44,070 nucleotides of DNA from Goekera deserti. GTDB taxonomy: Bacteria > Actinomycetota > Actinomycetes > Mycobacteriales > Geodermatophilaceae. The notes under the pieces are model-generated. The model did not search any database. It was not told where the DNA came from and saw only the letters and a program-made list of their open reading frames with translations. The position numbers and the translations under genes were made by a program. The stretch lies in assembly GCF_010685995.1 (NCBI RefSeq), contig NZ_JAAGWK010000004.1, positions 1 through 44,070 on the forward strand. Direction: 5' to 3'. This document shows positions 9,278 through 17,178 of the stretch, in pieces; the stretch's first letter is position 1; the number at the start of each line of letters is the position of its first letter.

Positions 9278-9338
9278 GATCACCTCGGGTCCACCGGTGC
9301 CACCTGCGCGGTGACACCCCGCCTGACCCGAGGTGATC
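9278..9338. repeat. Long inverted repeat (CCATGATCACC family)
   Basis: GATCACCTCGGGTC (9278-9291) is repeated perfectly inverted as GACCCGAGGTGATC (9325-9338) around a 33-base spacer. The 11-mer CCATGATCACC at 9274-9284 recurs at 25226-25236 in another long inverted repeat. Confidence 0.75.
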
Positions 9339-9382
9339 TCCCGAGCTGGACCGCCCGATGGGGCCACGGTGCTGGTCTGCGT

Positions 9383-9388
9383 TAGCGT
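9383..9388 (+). promoter_or_regulatory. -10 element (TAGCGT) of punA, leaderless type
   Basis: TAGCGT ends six bases before the GTG start at 9395. The same hexamer occupies the same position before lysE and the D-Ala-D-Ala carboxypeptidase gene. Confidence 0.65.
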
Positions 9389-9394
9389 CGACCG

Positions 9395-10213
9395 GTGAGC
9401 CTGACCGACGCTGCCGCCCCGTCCGATCCGACCGCCCTGGCCGCCGAGGCCGCCGCCGCACTGACCCGGGCCGTGGGCGGTGGGCACGAGGTCGCCGTCG
9501 TCATGGGCTCGGGCTGGGCGCCCGCGGCCGACGCGTTCGGCGAGACGCAGGCCGCCGTGCCGATCGGCGACCTGCCCGGCTTCACTGCCCCCACCGTCAC
9601 CGGGCACGGCGGCGAGGTGCGCTCGGTGCTCGTCGGCGACACCAGGGTGCTGCTGTTCCTCGGCCGCACCCACCTCTACGAGGGCCGCGGCGTCGAGCCG
9701 GTGGTGCACGGCGTGCGCACCGCGGCCGCGGCCGGCGTCCGGACGGTGCTGCTCACCAACGCCGCCGGCGGCCTGTCCCCCGACCACCGCGTCGGGCAGG
9801 CCGTGCTGATCAGCGACCACATCAACCTGACCGCCCGGTCACCACTGGTCGGCGCCCAGTTCGTCGACCTCACCGACCTGTACTCCAGCCGGCTGCGCAC
9901 GATCGCCCGGGAGATCGACCCGTCGCTGGTCGAGGGCGTCTACGCCGCCTTCCCCGGCCCGCACTTCGAAACCCCGGCCGAGATCCGCATGGTGCGCACG
10001 ATGGGCGGTGACCTGGCCGGCATGTCCACCGCGCTGGAGGCGATCGCCGCCCGCGCCGCCGGGATGGAGGTGTTCGGCCTGTCGCTGGTCACCAACGCCG
10101 CCGCCGGCGTGACCGGGGAGGCACTGGACCACCTGGAGGTCCTCGACGCCGGTCGCGCCGCCGCGGGTCGCCTCGGCGGCTTCCTGGTCGAGCTGATCCG
10201 GCGCCTGCCGTGA
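9395..10213 (+). CDS. punA: Purine-nucleoside phosphorylase (trimeric PNP-I type)
   Basis: Phosphorolyses purine (deoxy)ribonucleosides to base plus (deoxy)ribose-1-phosphate in the cytoplasm. 272 residues, normal for the trimeric class. Seen: VVMGSGWAP near the N-terminus (phosphate loop), [21 protein letters not shown], the [15 protein letters not shown] region, [29 protein letters not shown] and [12 protein letters not shown], all PNP/MTAP hallmarks, ending with [20 protein letters not shown]. The GTG at 9395 follows a TAGCGT -10 by six bases. It heads a plus-strand group with a uronate-dehydrogenase-like gene and a phosphomutase that can take the sugar-1-phosphate further. Confidence 0.96.
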   Translation: MSLTDAAAPSDPTALAAEAAAALTRAVGGGHEVAVVMGSGWAPAADAFGETQAAVPIGDLPGFTAPTVTGHGGEVRSVLVGDTRVLLFLGRTHLYEGRGVEPVVHGVRTAAAAGVRTVLLTNAAGGLSPDHRVGQAVLISDHINLTARSPLVGAQFVDLTDLYSSRLRTIAREIDPSLVEGVYAAFPGPHFETPAEIRMVRTMGGDLAGMSTALEAIAARAAGMEVFGLSLVTNAAAGVTGEALDHLEVLDAGRAAAGRLGGFLVELIRRLP

Positions 10214-10222
10214 CCCGGATCC

Positions 10223-10266
10223 GCGCTTTCTGTACAGAAAGTGCCGCACTTCCGGTACAGAACGTG
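10223..10266. repeat. Tandem palindromes of the TTTCTGTACAGAAA family (locus 1)
   Basis: CTTTCTGTACAGAAAG (10226-10241) is a perfect 16-base palindrome extended by GCG/TGC. A diverged second unit, CACTTCCGGTACAGAACGTG, follows at 10247-10266. The pair fills the punA-SDR gap. The same palindrome occurs at 38956-38971. Confidence 0.8.
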
Positions 10267-10274
10267 GGACGGCG

Positions 10275-11078
10275 GTGAGCGGGGTCGTGCTGGTCACCGG
10301 GGTGGCCGGGTACATCGGCACGCTGCTGCGCGAGGGCCTGCCCGCCCGCGGGCACACCGTGCGTGGCCTGGACGTCGTCCCGGTGCAGGGGCACCTGGTC
10401 GCCGACGCCACCGACCTGGCCGCGGTCACCGCCGCCGCCGAGGGCACCGACGCGCTGGTGCACATGGCCGGCATCGCCACCGAGGCGTCGTGGGCGGCGA
10501 TCAGCCACGCCAACATCGAGGGCACCTACGTCGCCCTGGAGGCCGCCCGCCGGGCCGGGGTGCGCCGGGTCGTGCTGGCCAGCAGCAACCACGCCACCGG
10601 CATGTCACCCCGGGTCAGCTCCGCGCAGACCGACGCGCAGCCCCGCCCGGACACCTACTACGGCGTCTCCAAGGTGACGATGGAGGCGCTGGGCTCGCTG
10701 TACGCCGACCGCTACGGCCTGGACGTGGTGTGCCTGCGGATCGGGTCGGCGCTGCCCGCGCCGGTCACCCCGCGGCACCTGTCCACCTGGCTGTCCCCGG
10801 CGGACACGGTCGGGCTGGTGCACGCCGCGCTCACCGCGCCGTCCCCGGGCTTCGCCGTCGTGTGGGGCGTGTCGGGCAACACCCGCGGCTGGTGGGACCT
10901 CACCTCGGCCCGCGCGCTGGGCTACGCCCCGGTCGACGACGCCGAGACCCACGCCGCCGCCGTCATCGCCGCGCACGGCGAACCGGTCCCCGGCACCGTC
11001 GAGCACGACCGGGTGGGCGGGGAGTACGCCGGCCCGGACTTCGCGGTGGACGCCGTCGCCGCCCGGGCGCAGGCATGA
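10275..11078 (+). CDS. Extended SDR, uronate dehydrogenase-like NAD(P) oxidoreductase
   Basis: NAD-dependent epimerase/dehydratase-family protein of 267 residues. Seen: Rossmann motif VTGVAGYIGT at about 7-16, HMAGIA, ASSNHATGM (catalytic Ser region) and YYGVSK with Tyr and Lys of the YxxxK pair, followed by SLYADRYGLDVVCLRIGS. SSNHxxG and YGVSK in this arrangement resemble bacterial uronate dehydrogenases (Udh), which oxidise galacturonate or glucuronate to the lactone; the true substrate is not shown. The stop overlaps the phosphomutase start (ATGA, 11075-11078), so the two are coupled. A tandem palindrome separates it from punA, so it may have separate control. Confidence 0.88.
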   Translation: MSGVVLVTGVAGYIGTLLREGLPARGHTVRGLDVVPVQGHLVADATDLAAVTAAAEGTDALVHMAGIATEASWAAISHANIEGTYVALEAARRAGVRRVVLASSNHATGMSPRVSSAQTDAQPRPDTYYGVSKVTMEALGSLYADRYGLDVVCLRIGSALPAPVTPRHLSTWLSPADTVGLVHAALTAPSPGFAVVWGVSGNTRGWWDLTSARALGYAPVDDAETHAAAVIAAHGEPVPGTVEHDRVGGEYAGPDFAVDAVAARAQA

Positions 11079-12709
11079 CGGACGCGGACCTCACCGACGT
11101 CGTCCGGGCGTGGGTGGACGCCGACCCGCACGAGGGCGACCGTGCCGAACTGCAGGCCCTGCTGGACGCCGGGGACACCACCGAGCTCGCCGCCCGGTTC
11201 GCCGGGCCGCTCCGGTTCGGGACGGCGGGCCTGCGCGGTCCGCTGCGGGCCGGGCCGGCCGGGATGAACGCCGCCGTGGTGACCCGCGCCGCCGCCGGTC
11301 TGGGCCGGCACCTGGTCGACGCGGGCCACGCCGGCGGCGGGATCGTCGTGGGCTACGACGCCCGACGGCGCTCCGACGAGTTCGCCCGGGTGACCGCGCA
11401 GGTGCTCAGCGCCGCCGGGTTCGCCGTCCAGGTGCTGCCGCGGGCGCTGCCCACGCCGGTGCTGGCCTACGCCGTGCGACACCTCGGGGCGGTCGCCGGC
11501 GTCATGGTCACCGCCAGCCACAACCCGCCGCAGGACAACGGCTACAAGGTCTACCTGGACGGCGGCGCGCAACTGGTGCCGCCCGCGGACGCGGCCATCG
11601 AGGCGGCGATCGCCGCGGCCGGCCCGGCCCGCGACGTGCCGGTCGACGACGGCTGGACGACCCTCGGGGACGACGTGCAGGACGACTACGTCGCCGCGGT
11701 CGTGGCCGCCGTCGCCCCGGACCGGGTGGACGCCGCCGCCCGCCGCGGTCTGGTCGTCGCCTACACCGCGATGCACGGCGTCGGCGCGCAGACGACCCGC
11801 CGGGTGTTCACCGCCGCCGGGTTCGCCGACCTGCACTCGGTCGCCGAGCAGGAGGCGCCCGACCCGGCCTTCCCGACGGTGTCCTTCCCCAACCCGGAGG
11901 AGCCCGGCGCCGTCGACCTGCTCAGCGCCCTGGCGGAGCGGGTGGGTGCCACCGTGGCGATCGCCGAGGACCCGGACGCCGACCGGTGCTCGGTCGTCGC
12001 CGGCGGGCGGCAGCTGACCGGCGACGAGGTCGGGGCGCTGCTGGCCGACGCGCTGCTGCGCCGCGGCGTGGCCGGCACTTACGCGTCGTCGCTGGTCAGC
12101 GGCTCGCTGATGCACGCGCTGGCCGAGGCGCACGGCCGGCCGTCGGCCGAGACGCCGACCGGCTTCAAGTGGATCGTCCGCGCCGGCACGCCCGAGGCGC
12201 CGCTGGTCTTCGGCTACGAGGAGGCCCTGGGCTACGCCGTGGCCCCCGACGTGGTGCGGGACAAGGACGGCATCTCGGCCGCCCTCGCCGTCGCCGTGCT
12301 GGCCGCGGAGCTCGCCACCACCGGCCGCACGCTCACCGACCGGCTCGACGAGCTGGCCCGGGAGCACGGCCTGTTCGCCACCGGTCAGCTGTCGGTGCGG
12401 GTGGAGGACCTGCGGGTCATCTCCGACGCGATGGCGCGGCTGCGGGCGGCGCCGCCTGCCACGCTGCTCGGCCGCCCGGTGCAGGCCACCGACCTGGCCG
12501 GGGAGGACCCGCCGGTCGACGCCGTCCGGCTGCTGGGCGACGGGGTGCGGGTGATCGTACGGCCGAGCGGCACCGAGCCGAAGCTGAAGGCGTACCTGGA
12601 GAGCGTCGTCCCGGTGCACGACGACGCCGGGGTGATCGCGGCGCGCGGTCGTGGGGAGGACGAGCTGGACGAGCTGCGGGCGGAGATGTCGACCGCCCTG
12701 GGCCTCTGA
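11075..12709 (+). CDS. pmmB: Phospho-sugar mutase (PGM2/PmmB type; probable phosphopentomutase or phosphomannomutase)
   Basis: Alpha-D-phosphohexomutase superfamily enzyme of 544 residues, moving phosphate between C1 and C6 (or C1 and C5 of pentoses). Seen in order: FGTAGLRG at about 48-55, the catalytic phosphoserine loop TASHNPP (Ser148), the metal loop EDPDADR at about 298-304, the sugar-specificity loop GYEEALG and the phosphate-binding RPSGTEPK near the C-terminus. Length and N-terminal layout fit the PGM2-like subgroup, whose human member is a phosphopentomutase. Next to punA this would convert (deoxy)ribose-1-phosphate to the 5-phosphate; that role is inference. From memory the same deoD-pmmB pairing exists in M. 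tuberculosis. Confidence 0.93.
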   Translation: MTDADLTDVVRAWVDADPHEGDRAELQALLDAGDTTELAARFAGPLRFGTAGLRGPLRAGPAGMNAAVVTRAAAGLGRHLVDAGHAGGGIVVGYDARRRSDEFARVTAQVLSAAGFAVQVLPRALPTPVLAYAVRHLGAVAGVMVTASHNPPQDNGYKVYLDGGAQLVPPADAAIEAAIAAAGPARDVPVDDGWTTLGDDVQDDYVAAVVAAVAPDRVDAAARRGLVVAYTAMHGVGAQTTRRVFTAAGFADLHSVAEQEAPDPAFPTVSFPNPEEPGAVDLLSALAERVGATVAIAEDPDADRCSVVAGGRQLTGDEVGALLADALLRRGVAGTYASSLVSGSLMHALAEAHGRPSAETPTGFKWIVRAGTPEAPLVFGYEEALGYAVAPDVVRDKDGISAALAVAVLAAELATTGRTLTDRLDELAREHGLFATGQLSVRVEDLRVISDAMARLRAAPPATLLGRPVQATDLAGEDPPVDAVRLLGDGVRVIVRPSGTEPKLKAYLESVVPVHDDAGVIAARGRGEDELDELRAEMSTALGL

Positions 12710-12744
12710 TCGGGACACACCCGACGTGGGCGATGCCGGTCACT

Positions 12745-12818
12745 GCCGGCCGAGGCCGGCTGCTGAGCAACCCCGGACAGCACAACGCCCCCTCGACCAC
12801 GGGGTCGAGAGGGCGTTG
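12745..12818 (+). terminator. Terminator hairpins after the phosphomutase gene
   Basis: Bases 12745-12760 form GCCGGC-CGAG-GCCGGC. Bases 12783-12818 form a 16-base-pair stem (one mismatch) around ACGG, starting CAACGCCC and ending GGGCGTTG. They lie between the convergent phosphomutase and DUF805 genes. The rest of the gap to 12969 shows only weaker GC-rich hairpins (for example CCTCC-TGCAC-GGAGG near 12861) and no gene. Confidence 0.8.
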
Positions 12819-12969
12819 ACGGACGCTCGTCGCCAGACCGGTCCAGCGACGGAGCGCACCTCCTGCACGGAGGAACAGGCGGTGTTTCCGGCAGGCCCCA
12901 GTGTGGGACCTGTGTGGCCGCTGAGTCACGGGTCCGGCGGGCGGTCCCACCCGTCCGGGTGAGGTGCGG

Positions 12970-13581
12970 TCAGCTGCGGGGCCGGCCCCAGTCCGGGTCG
13001 TCCTCGGGGCCGCGCGGGCCCTGCACCTGGCCGTAGCCGGACTGCTGCCCGTAGCCCCACTGCTGCCCGTCGCCCGGCGCCTGGCCCCGACCGGGCTGCT
13101 GACCCCAGCCCGGCTGCTGACCCCACCCGGGCTGCTCGCCGTGACCGACCGACTGCCCGTACTGCCCGGGGCCCGCGTCCGCGTACAGCTGACCGGGGGG
13201 CGGCCCGTACCGGTTGGGCCCGCCGTTGCCCGGCAGGAACCCGATCTGGACCAGCAGCAGGATGCCGCCCACGAAGGGCACCAGGATGACCAGCAACCAC
13301 CAGGCCGAGTGCCCGCGGTCGTGCAGCCGTGTCACCGCCGAGGAGACGGACGGCACGATCGTCGCCACCGAGAAGATGCCGGCGAGCGGGCCGGAGAACG
13401 ACCCGCTCAGGGAGATCGTCCCGTCCGCGGCCGTCGTCGCGACCAGGGGCTCGAAGCCGAGCACGTACTGGTCGACCAGCGACAGCACGAAACCGATCCC
13501 GGCGATCGGGAGGAAGTAGTGCAGCCAGAACGTCGCGCGGTCGATGCGCCCACGTCGCAGGTACCACTGGCCCCAGGTCAC
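12970..13581 (-). CDS. DUF805 membrane protein with Gln/Gly/Pro/Tyr-rich tail
   Basis: 203 residues. The first ~120 form a DUF805 domain: YLRRGRIDRATFWLHYFLPI at the N-terminus, three hydrophobic segments, and the family signature VTRLHDRGHSAWWLLVILVP before the last one. The remaining ~85 residues are a low-complexity cytoplasmic tail with GQQPGWG and GYGQ repeats. The family's function is unknown. GTG start at 13581, with GGAGGAG four bases upstream. It shares the sequence PNRYGP with a second DUF805 gene at 15852-16259. A GTCGGCC-GTGC-GGCCGAC hairpin (13596-13613) lies between lysG and this gene. Confidence 0.88.
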   Translation of the reverse strand: MTWGQWYLRRGRIDRATFWLHYFLPIAGIGFVLSLVDQYVLGFEPLVATTAADGTISLSGSFSGPLAGIFSVATIVPSVSSAVTRLHDRGHSAWWLLVILVPFVGGILLLVQIGFLPGNGGPNRYGPPPGQLYADAGPGQYGQSVGHGEQPGWGQQPGWGQQPGRGQAPGDGQQWGYGQQSGYGQVQGPRGPEDDPDWGRPRS

Positions 13582-13595
13582 GAGACTCCTCCCCC

Positions 13596-13613
13596 GTCGG
13601 CCGTGCGGCCGAC
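13596..13613 (-). terminator. Hairpin between lysG and the DUF805 gene
   Basis: GTCGGCC, loop GTGC, GGCCGAC. It sits about 66 bases after the lysG stop and just before the DUF805 ribosome site, so it could be a terminator or part of the DUF805 leader. Confidence 0.4.
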
Positions 13614-13679
13614 TCCCGACGCGCAGCCTGCCTCATCTGCTCCCGGGCCGTGCACCGACGTGCCACCCGCGGACGCACG

Positions 13680-14546
13680 TCAGCGCCGCAGCGCCCGACC
13701 CGCCGCCTCGAGGACGGCAGCACCGACCCGGTCCAGTGACGGCGACCGCAGCCGCCACTGCTGCCAGTACAGGGTGACGTCGACGGCGCCGTCGGTGCCC
13801 AGCTCGACCAGGTCACCCTCCACGTCCTGCAGGTCGGGCACCATGCCCCACCCCATGCCCAGCCGGACGGCGTGCAGGAAGTCCGCCGACGACGGCACGT
13901 GGTGCACCGGCGGCCGCGCCGGGTCGACGCCGCGGGCGCGCAGCTGGGCGGCCTGCAGGTCGTCGGTTCGGTCGAAGACCACGACCGGGGCGCGTTCCAG
14001 CGCCTCGGCCGCGGGACCGTCGGGCAGCCACCGCGCCAGGTAGGCGGCCGTCGCCGCAGGGCGGTAGCGCATCGAGCCCAGCGGGGTGGAGCTGCACCCG
14101 GGGAGCGGGTCGGCCGTGTCGGTGACAGCCGCCATGACGGTGCCGGCGCGCAGCAGCTCGCTGGTGCGTGCCTGGTCGGCGACGTGCAGGTCCAGGGCCA
14201 CCTCCCCGGCCAGCGGTGCCAGCGCCGGCAGCACCCAGGTGGCCAGCGAGTCGGCGTTGACCGCGATCGGCAGCGTCGCCGGGCGGCTCTCGGTCGCACC
14301 GCCGAGCTCCCGGACGGCGTCGGCGGTGAGCAGCTCTACCTGCCGGGCCAGCCGCAGCAGCACCTCACCCGAGGCGGTCGGGCGCGCGGGCCGGCCACGC
14401 ACCAGCAGGACCTGCCCGGTCGCGGTCTCCAGTGCCTTGAGCCGCTGGCTGACCGCCGACGGCGTCACGTGCAGCGCGCGGGCGGCCGCGTCCAGGCTGC
14501 CGGCGGCGACGGTGGCGCTCAACGCACGCAGCTGGTCGAGGTCCAT
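13680..14546 (-). CDS. lysG: LysR-type regulator of the LysG/ArgP subgroup
   Basis: DNA-binding activator of the lysine/arginine exporter. 288 residues. The N-terminal winged helix-turn-helix ([20 protein letters not shown], then [17 protein letters not shown]) is followed by the ArgP-type linker and the effector domain ([20 protein letters not shown]). In Corynebacterium LysG senses Lys, Arg, His or citrulline and activates lysE. Here it is divergent from a lysE gene with only 76 bases between starts, the classic arrangement. The spacer contains TCAG-ATCAA-CTGA (14555-14567), a dyad that could be its operator. Confidence 0.95.
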   Translation of the reverse strand: MDLDQLRALSATVAAGSLDAAARALHVTPSAVSQRLKALETATGQVLLVRGRPARPTASGEVLLRLARQVELLTADAVRELGGATESRPATLPIAVNADSLATWVLPALAPLAGEVALDLHVADQARTSELLRAGTVMAAVTDTADPLPGCSSTPLGSMRYRPAATAAYLARWLPDGPAAEALERAPVVVFDRTDDLQAAQLRARGVDPARPPVHHVPSSADFLHAVRLGMGWGMVPDLQDVEGDLVELGTDGAVDVTLYWQQWRLRSPSLDRVGAAVLEAAGRALRR

Positions 14547-14554
14547 CGCTGCAT

Positions 14555-14567
14555 CAGATCAACTGAC
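14555..14567. promoter_or_regulatory. Candidate LysG operator dyad in the lysG-lysE spacer
   Basis: TCAGATCAACTGA is an inverted repeat (TCAG, 5-base spacer, CTGA) between the divergent genes, 43 bases before the lysE -10. Assignment rests on position and dyad shape only. Confidence 0.4.
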
Positions 14568-14609
14568 GGCGCATGAGGAACGTGCAGGGCGGCGCCGCGG
14601 TCGCCGTCC

Positions 14610-14615
14610 TAGCGT
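14610..14615 (+). promoter_or_regulatory. -10 element (TAGCGT) of lysE, leaderless type
   Basis: TAGCGT ends seven bases before the GTG at 14623. Confidence 0.65.
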
Positions 14616-14622
14616 CCCTGCC

Positions 14623-15249
14623 GTGTCCCCCGCACTGCTCGCTGCCCTCTCCGGCCTGGGTCTGGGCCTGTCGCTGATCGTCGCGATCGGCGCGCAGAAC
14701 GCCTTCGTGCTCCGCCAGGGCCTGCGCCTGGAGCACGTGGCCGCCGTCGTCGGCGTCTGCGCCCTGTCCGACGCCGTGCTCATCGCCGCCGGGGTGGCCG
14801 GCGCCGGGGCGCTGGTGACCCGGGCACCGGGCGTGGTGACCGTCGTCTGCTTCGCCGGCGCGGCGTTCCTGCTGGTCTACGGGCTGATGGCCGCCCGCCG
14901 GGCACTGCGGCCCGCCGCCCTGCTGCCCGACGCCTCCGGGGCCCGCACGGGGCTGGCGGCCACGGTGACCACCGCGCTGGCGCTGACCTGGCTCAACCCG
15001 CACGTCTACCTGGACACCGTGGTGCTGCTCGGCTCGCTGGCCAGCACGCACGACGGGCAGCGCTGGTGGTTCGGCGGAGGGGCCGCCCTCGGCAGCGTGC
15101 TGTGGTTCAGCGGCCTGGGCTACGGCGCCCGGCTGCTGCGGCCGGTGTTCGCCCGCCCGGCGGCCTGGCGGGTGCTGGACGCGGTCATCGCCGTCGTCAT
15201 GGTGGCGCTGGCGGTCTCGCTCGCCGTCCGCGGCGTCACCGGCGGCTGA
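14623..15249 (+). CDS. lysE: LysE-family basic amino acid exporter
   Basis: Inner-membrane exporter of L-lysine/L-arginine, preventing toxic build-up when peptides are metabolised. 208 residues with about six hydrophobic segments. Diagnostic LysE features: [19 protein letters not shown] at about 16-34, [16 protein letters not shown], and [18 protein letters not shown] at mid-protein, which carries the conserved NPHxYLDT motif. The GTG start follows TAGCGT by seven bases. It is divergent from lysG, which should control it. No defects are seen. Confidence 0.96.
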   Translation: MSPALLAALSGLGLGLSLIVAIGAQNAFVLRQGLRLEHVAAVVGVCALSDAVLIAAGVAGAGALVTRAPGVVTVVCFAGAAFLLVYGLMAARRALRPAALLPDASGARTGLAATVTTALALTWLNPHVYLDTVVLLGSLASTHDGQRWWFGGGAALGSVLWFSGLGYGARLLRPVFARPAAWRVLDAVIAVVMVALAVSLAVRGVTGG

Positions 15250-15288
15250 GGCCCGACCGCTGGGCGTCAGCCCGACCGACGCCGCGGC

Positions 15289-15798
15289 TCAGGCCGGGCA
15301 GAGCCGGTCGTCGCCCGCGCGCGGCGGCGGGCCGACGTGCCCCGGAGCCGCGAACGGGTGGCGCAGGGTGAATGCATCGACGGTGGGTCCGTCCCGGCGC
15401 AGCCGGCGGACGCGGTCCTCGGCCTCGTCGGTCGACGGCCGGTGACCGGCCGGCACCCACCACAGCGCCGTCGTGGCCTCGGTGGCCCGGGCGAACCACT
15501 CGCGGCGGCGCCGCATGATGTCCAGGTGCCGGCCGGCGAAGACGAAGTCGGCGAGCGTCTCGACCGACGTCCAGGTGGTCAGGTTGACGATGACGCCGTG
15601 GCTGCCGGCCACGTCCCAGCCGAATGCCTCGACCGCGGTCGCGTTGCCGTCCTCGGTCTGCAGCCGCCACAGGAAGCCGGGCGCCCGGTCGCCCTCGGCG
15701 TTCACCTCGTCCAGCGCGGCGACGAAGGGCGCCAGCAGGGCCGACTCCAGCGGGGCGAGCAGCCGCGAGACGTTCACCTGGGCGAGGTCGACGGCCAT
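15289..15798 (-). CDS. DUF3291 domain protein
   Basis: 169-residue cytoplasmic protein of the DUF3291 family, whose ferredoxin-like fold resembles antibiotic-biosynthesis monooxygenases; its activity is unknown. Seen: MAVDLAQVNVSRLLAPLES at the N-terminus, FLWRLQTEDGNATAVE, VNLTTWTSVETLADFVF and the conserved RRREWFARATEATTALWWVP. The ATG at 15798 is placed by a TACGGT -10 element six bases upstream; the frame stays open further upstream without family similarity. It is convergent with lysE, with 39 bases between the stops. Confidence 0.9.
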   Translation of the reverse strand: MAVDLAQVNVSRLLAPLESALLAPFVAALDEVNAEGDRAPGFLWRLQTEDGNATAVEAFGWDVAGSHGVIVNLTTWTSVETLADFVFAGRHLDIMRRRREWFARATEATTALWWVPAGHRPSTDEAEDRVRRLRRDGPTVDAFTLRHPFAAPGHVGPPPRAGDDRLCPA

Positions 15799-15804
15799 GC
15801 CGGC

Positions 15805-15810
15805 ACCGTA
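15805..15810 (-). promoter_or_regulatory. -10 element (TACGGT) of the DUF3291 gene, leaderless type
   Basis: TACGGT on the minus strand ends six bases before the ATG at 15798 and decides that start. Confidence 0.55.
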
Positions 15811-15851
15811 GCGGCCCGCCCGGGCCGGCGGATCGGCTGCGGCGGCGAGCC

Positions 15852-16259
15852 TTAGCGTGACTGCGCCGCCACGTGGCCCGGGACCGGGCCGTAGCGGTTC
15901 GGCTCCGGGCGGCTGCCGAGCAGACCGACGGTCACGAACAGGACGAACGTGCCCAGCCCCGGCAGCAGGTTCCACAGCAGCCACCAGGCGGAGTGGTCGC
16001 GGTCGTGCAGCCGGGTGACCATCGCCGCCACGGCCGGGGCCAGCAGCACCAGCGCGCTCACCACGGTCACCGGGCCGCCCTGCTGCGGGCCGGGCCAGAG
16101 CAGCGAGATGCCGCTGTCGCGGTCCAGACGCGGGTAGCTGTCCGGGAACCAGGCCGTGTCCACCGCGGGGGCGACGACCCCGAGCACCAGCAGCAGGAGC
16201 AGGTAGCGCAGCCACCAGTCGCGGCGCCGCAGCCGGCCGGTCGGCACCAGCCAGCTCAC
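15852..16259 (-). CDS. Small DUF805 membrane protein
   Basis: 135 residues. Starts VSWLVPTGRLRRRDWWLRYL, followed by hydrophobic segments and the DUF805 signature VTRLHDRDHSAWWLLWNLLPG near residue 80-100, then EPNRYGPVPG close to the C-terminus. The GTG start at 16259 overlaps the stop of the upstream oxidoreductase gene (GTGA), so the two are probably co-translated. It is a paralogue of the DUF805 protein at 12970-13581 but lacks the long Gln/Gly tail. The function of the family is unknown. Confidence 0.85.
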   Translation of the reverse strand: MSWLVPTGRLRRRDWWLRYLLLLLVLGVVAPAVDTAWFPDSYPRLDRDSGISLLWPGPQQGGPVTVVSALVLLAPAVAAMVTRLHDRDHSAWWLLWNLLPGLGTFVLFVTVGLLGSRPEPNRYGPVPGHVAAQSR

Positions 16260-17146
16260 CGGACCGGCTCCCGGCAGCCGCTGGCCAGTGCGCGCTGCGC
16301 CGCGGCGAGCACCGCGGTCACCTCCCGGCCGACGCCGACGTCGCAGGGGTGCACGCCGCCGGTCAGCGCGGCGGCCGACAGCTCGTCGACCGCGACCTGG
16401 TGCGCGCCTACGGCGCTGTCGTCGCCTTCGGGCAGCAGCACCAGCCGCCCGCCCTCCCCGTGCAGCCAGACCTCGCTGCCGCCGGACAGCGGTGCCGCGG
16501 TCAACGAGAGCGTCACGGTGCTCGCGGCGCCGCCCTCGTGCCGCAGCACCAGGTGCACGGTGTCGCCCAGCCCGCCACCGGCCTGCACCGAGGTGACCGG
16601 ACCGAGCGCCGGCACCAGCAGCGACAGGGCGTGCGGGCCGAGGTCCCACAGCGCGCCGTGCTCCAGCCGCCAGGCACTGTCCCCGAACGGGGTGCCTGCC
16701 ACCGAGCCCAGCCAGCTGACCGCCCCACCCGCCAGCGGGGTGCGCGCCGCCTGCGCCAGCCAGGTCGACGTCGCCGCGTGGAAGCGGGCGGCGAAGAAGA
16801 CGACGGACCCTACGCCGGCGAGGCGCACGGCGTCCGCCACCCGGTCGGCGTCGGCGACGGTGAGCGCGACCGGCTTCTCCAGCAGCAGGTGCCGGCCCGC
16901 CTCGGCTGCCTGGACGGCCAGCGGTACCTGCACGTCCGGCGGCACCGCGATCGAGACGGCGTCGACCCGGTCCAGCAGGTCGGCCAGGTCGGTGCTGCCC
17001 GGGACGTCGAACTCGGCCCCGGCGGCGTCGGCGCGGGCAGCGTCCCGGCCCCACACCGCGACCAGCTCGGCGGTGGGGTGGGCGCGCAGCGCCGCGGCGT
17101 GCACGGTGCGCGCCCAGTGACCGGTGCCCAGCACCCCGAAGCGCAT
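16256..17146 (-). CDS. Gfo/Idh/MocA-family oxidoreductase
   Basis: NAD(P)-dependent sugar/inositol-type oxidoreductase of 296 residues, somewhat shorter than the usual 330-380. Seen: Rossmann motif GVLGTGHWARTVHAAAL at about 4-20, AVSIAVPPDVQVPLAV, and the family EKPVALTVADADR (Lys-Pro pair) at about 94-106. The C-terminal beta-sheet domain contains WRLEHGALWDLGPHALSLL with the conserved GxxxDxGxH pattern. The substrate cannot be told. It ends in a GTGA overlap with a DUF805 gene and lies downstream of upp in the same direction. Confidence 0.9.
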   Translation of the reverse strand: MRFGVLGTGHWARTVHAAALRAHPTAELVAVWGRDAARADAAGAEFDVPGSTDLADLLDRVDAVSIAVPPDVQVPLAVQAAEAGRHLLLEKPVALTVADADRVADAVRLAGVGSVVFFAARFHAATSTWLAQAARTPLAGGAVSWLGSVAGTPFGDSAWRLEHGALWDLGPHALSLLVPALGPVTSVQAGGGLGDTVHLVLRHEGGAASTVTLSLTAAPLSGGSEVWLHGEGGRLVLLPEGDDSAVGAHQVAVDELSAAALTGGVHPCDVGVGREVTAVLAAAQRALASGCREPVR

Positions 17147-17178
17147 GCCCGCCCCCGCCCTGTCCCCGACCTCCCGGG

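Noticed and set aside
12651-12962. A 103-codon plus-strand frame
   Set aside because: It overlaps the end of the phosphomutase gene and then crosses the terminator hairpin; it has no ribosome site or recognisable domain.
12820-12969. Small RNA or tRNA gene after the terminator
   Set aside because: No cloverleaf, T-loop or known small-RNA pattern can be made out; only modest GC-rich stems are present.
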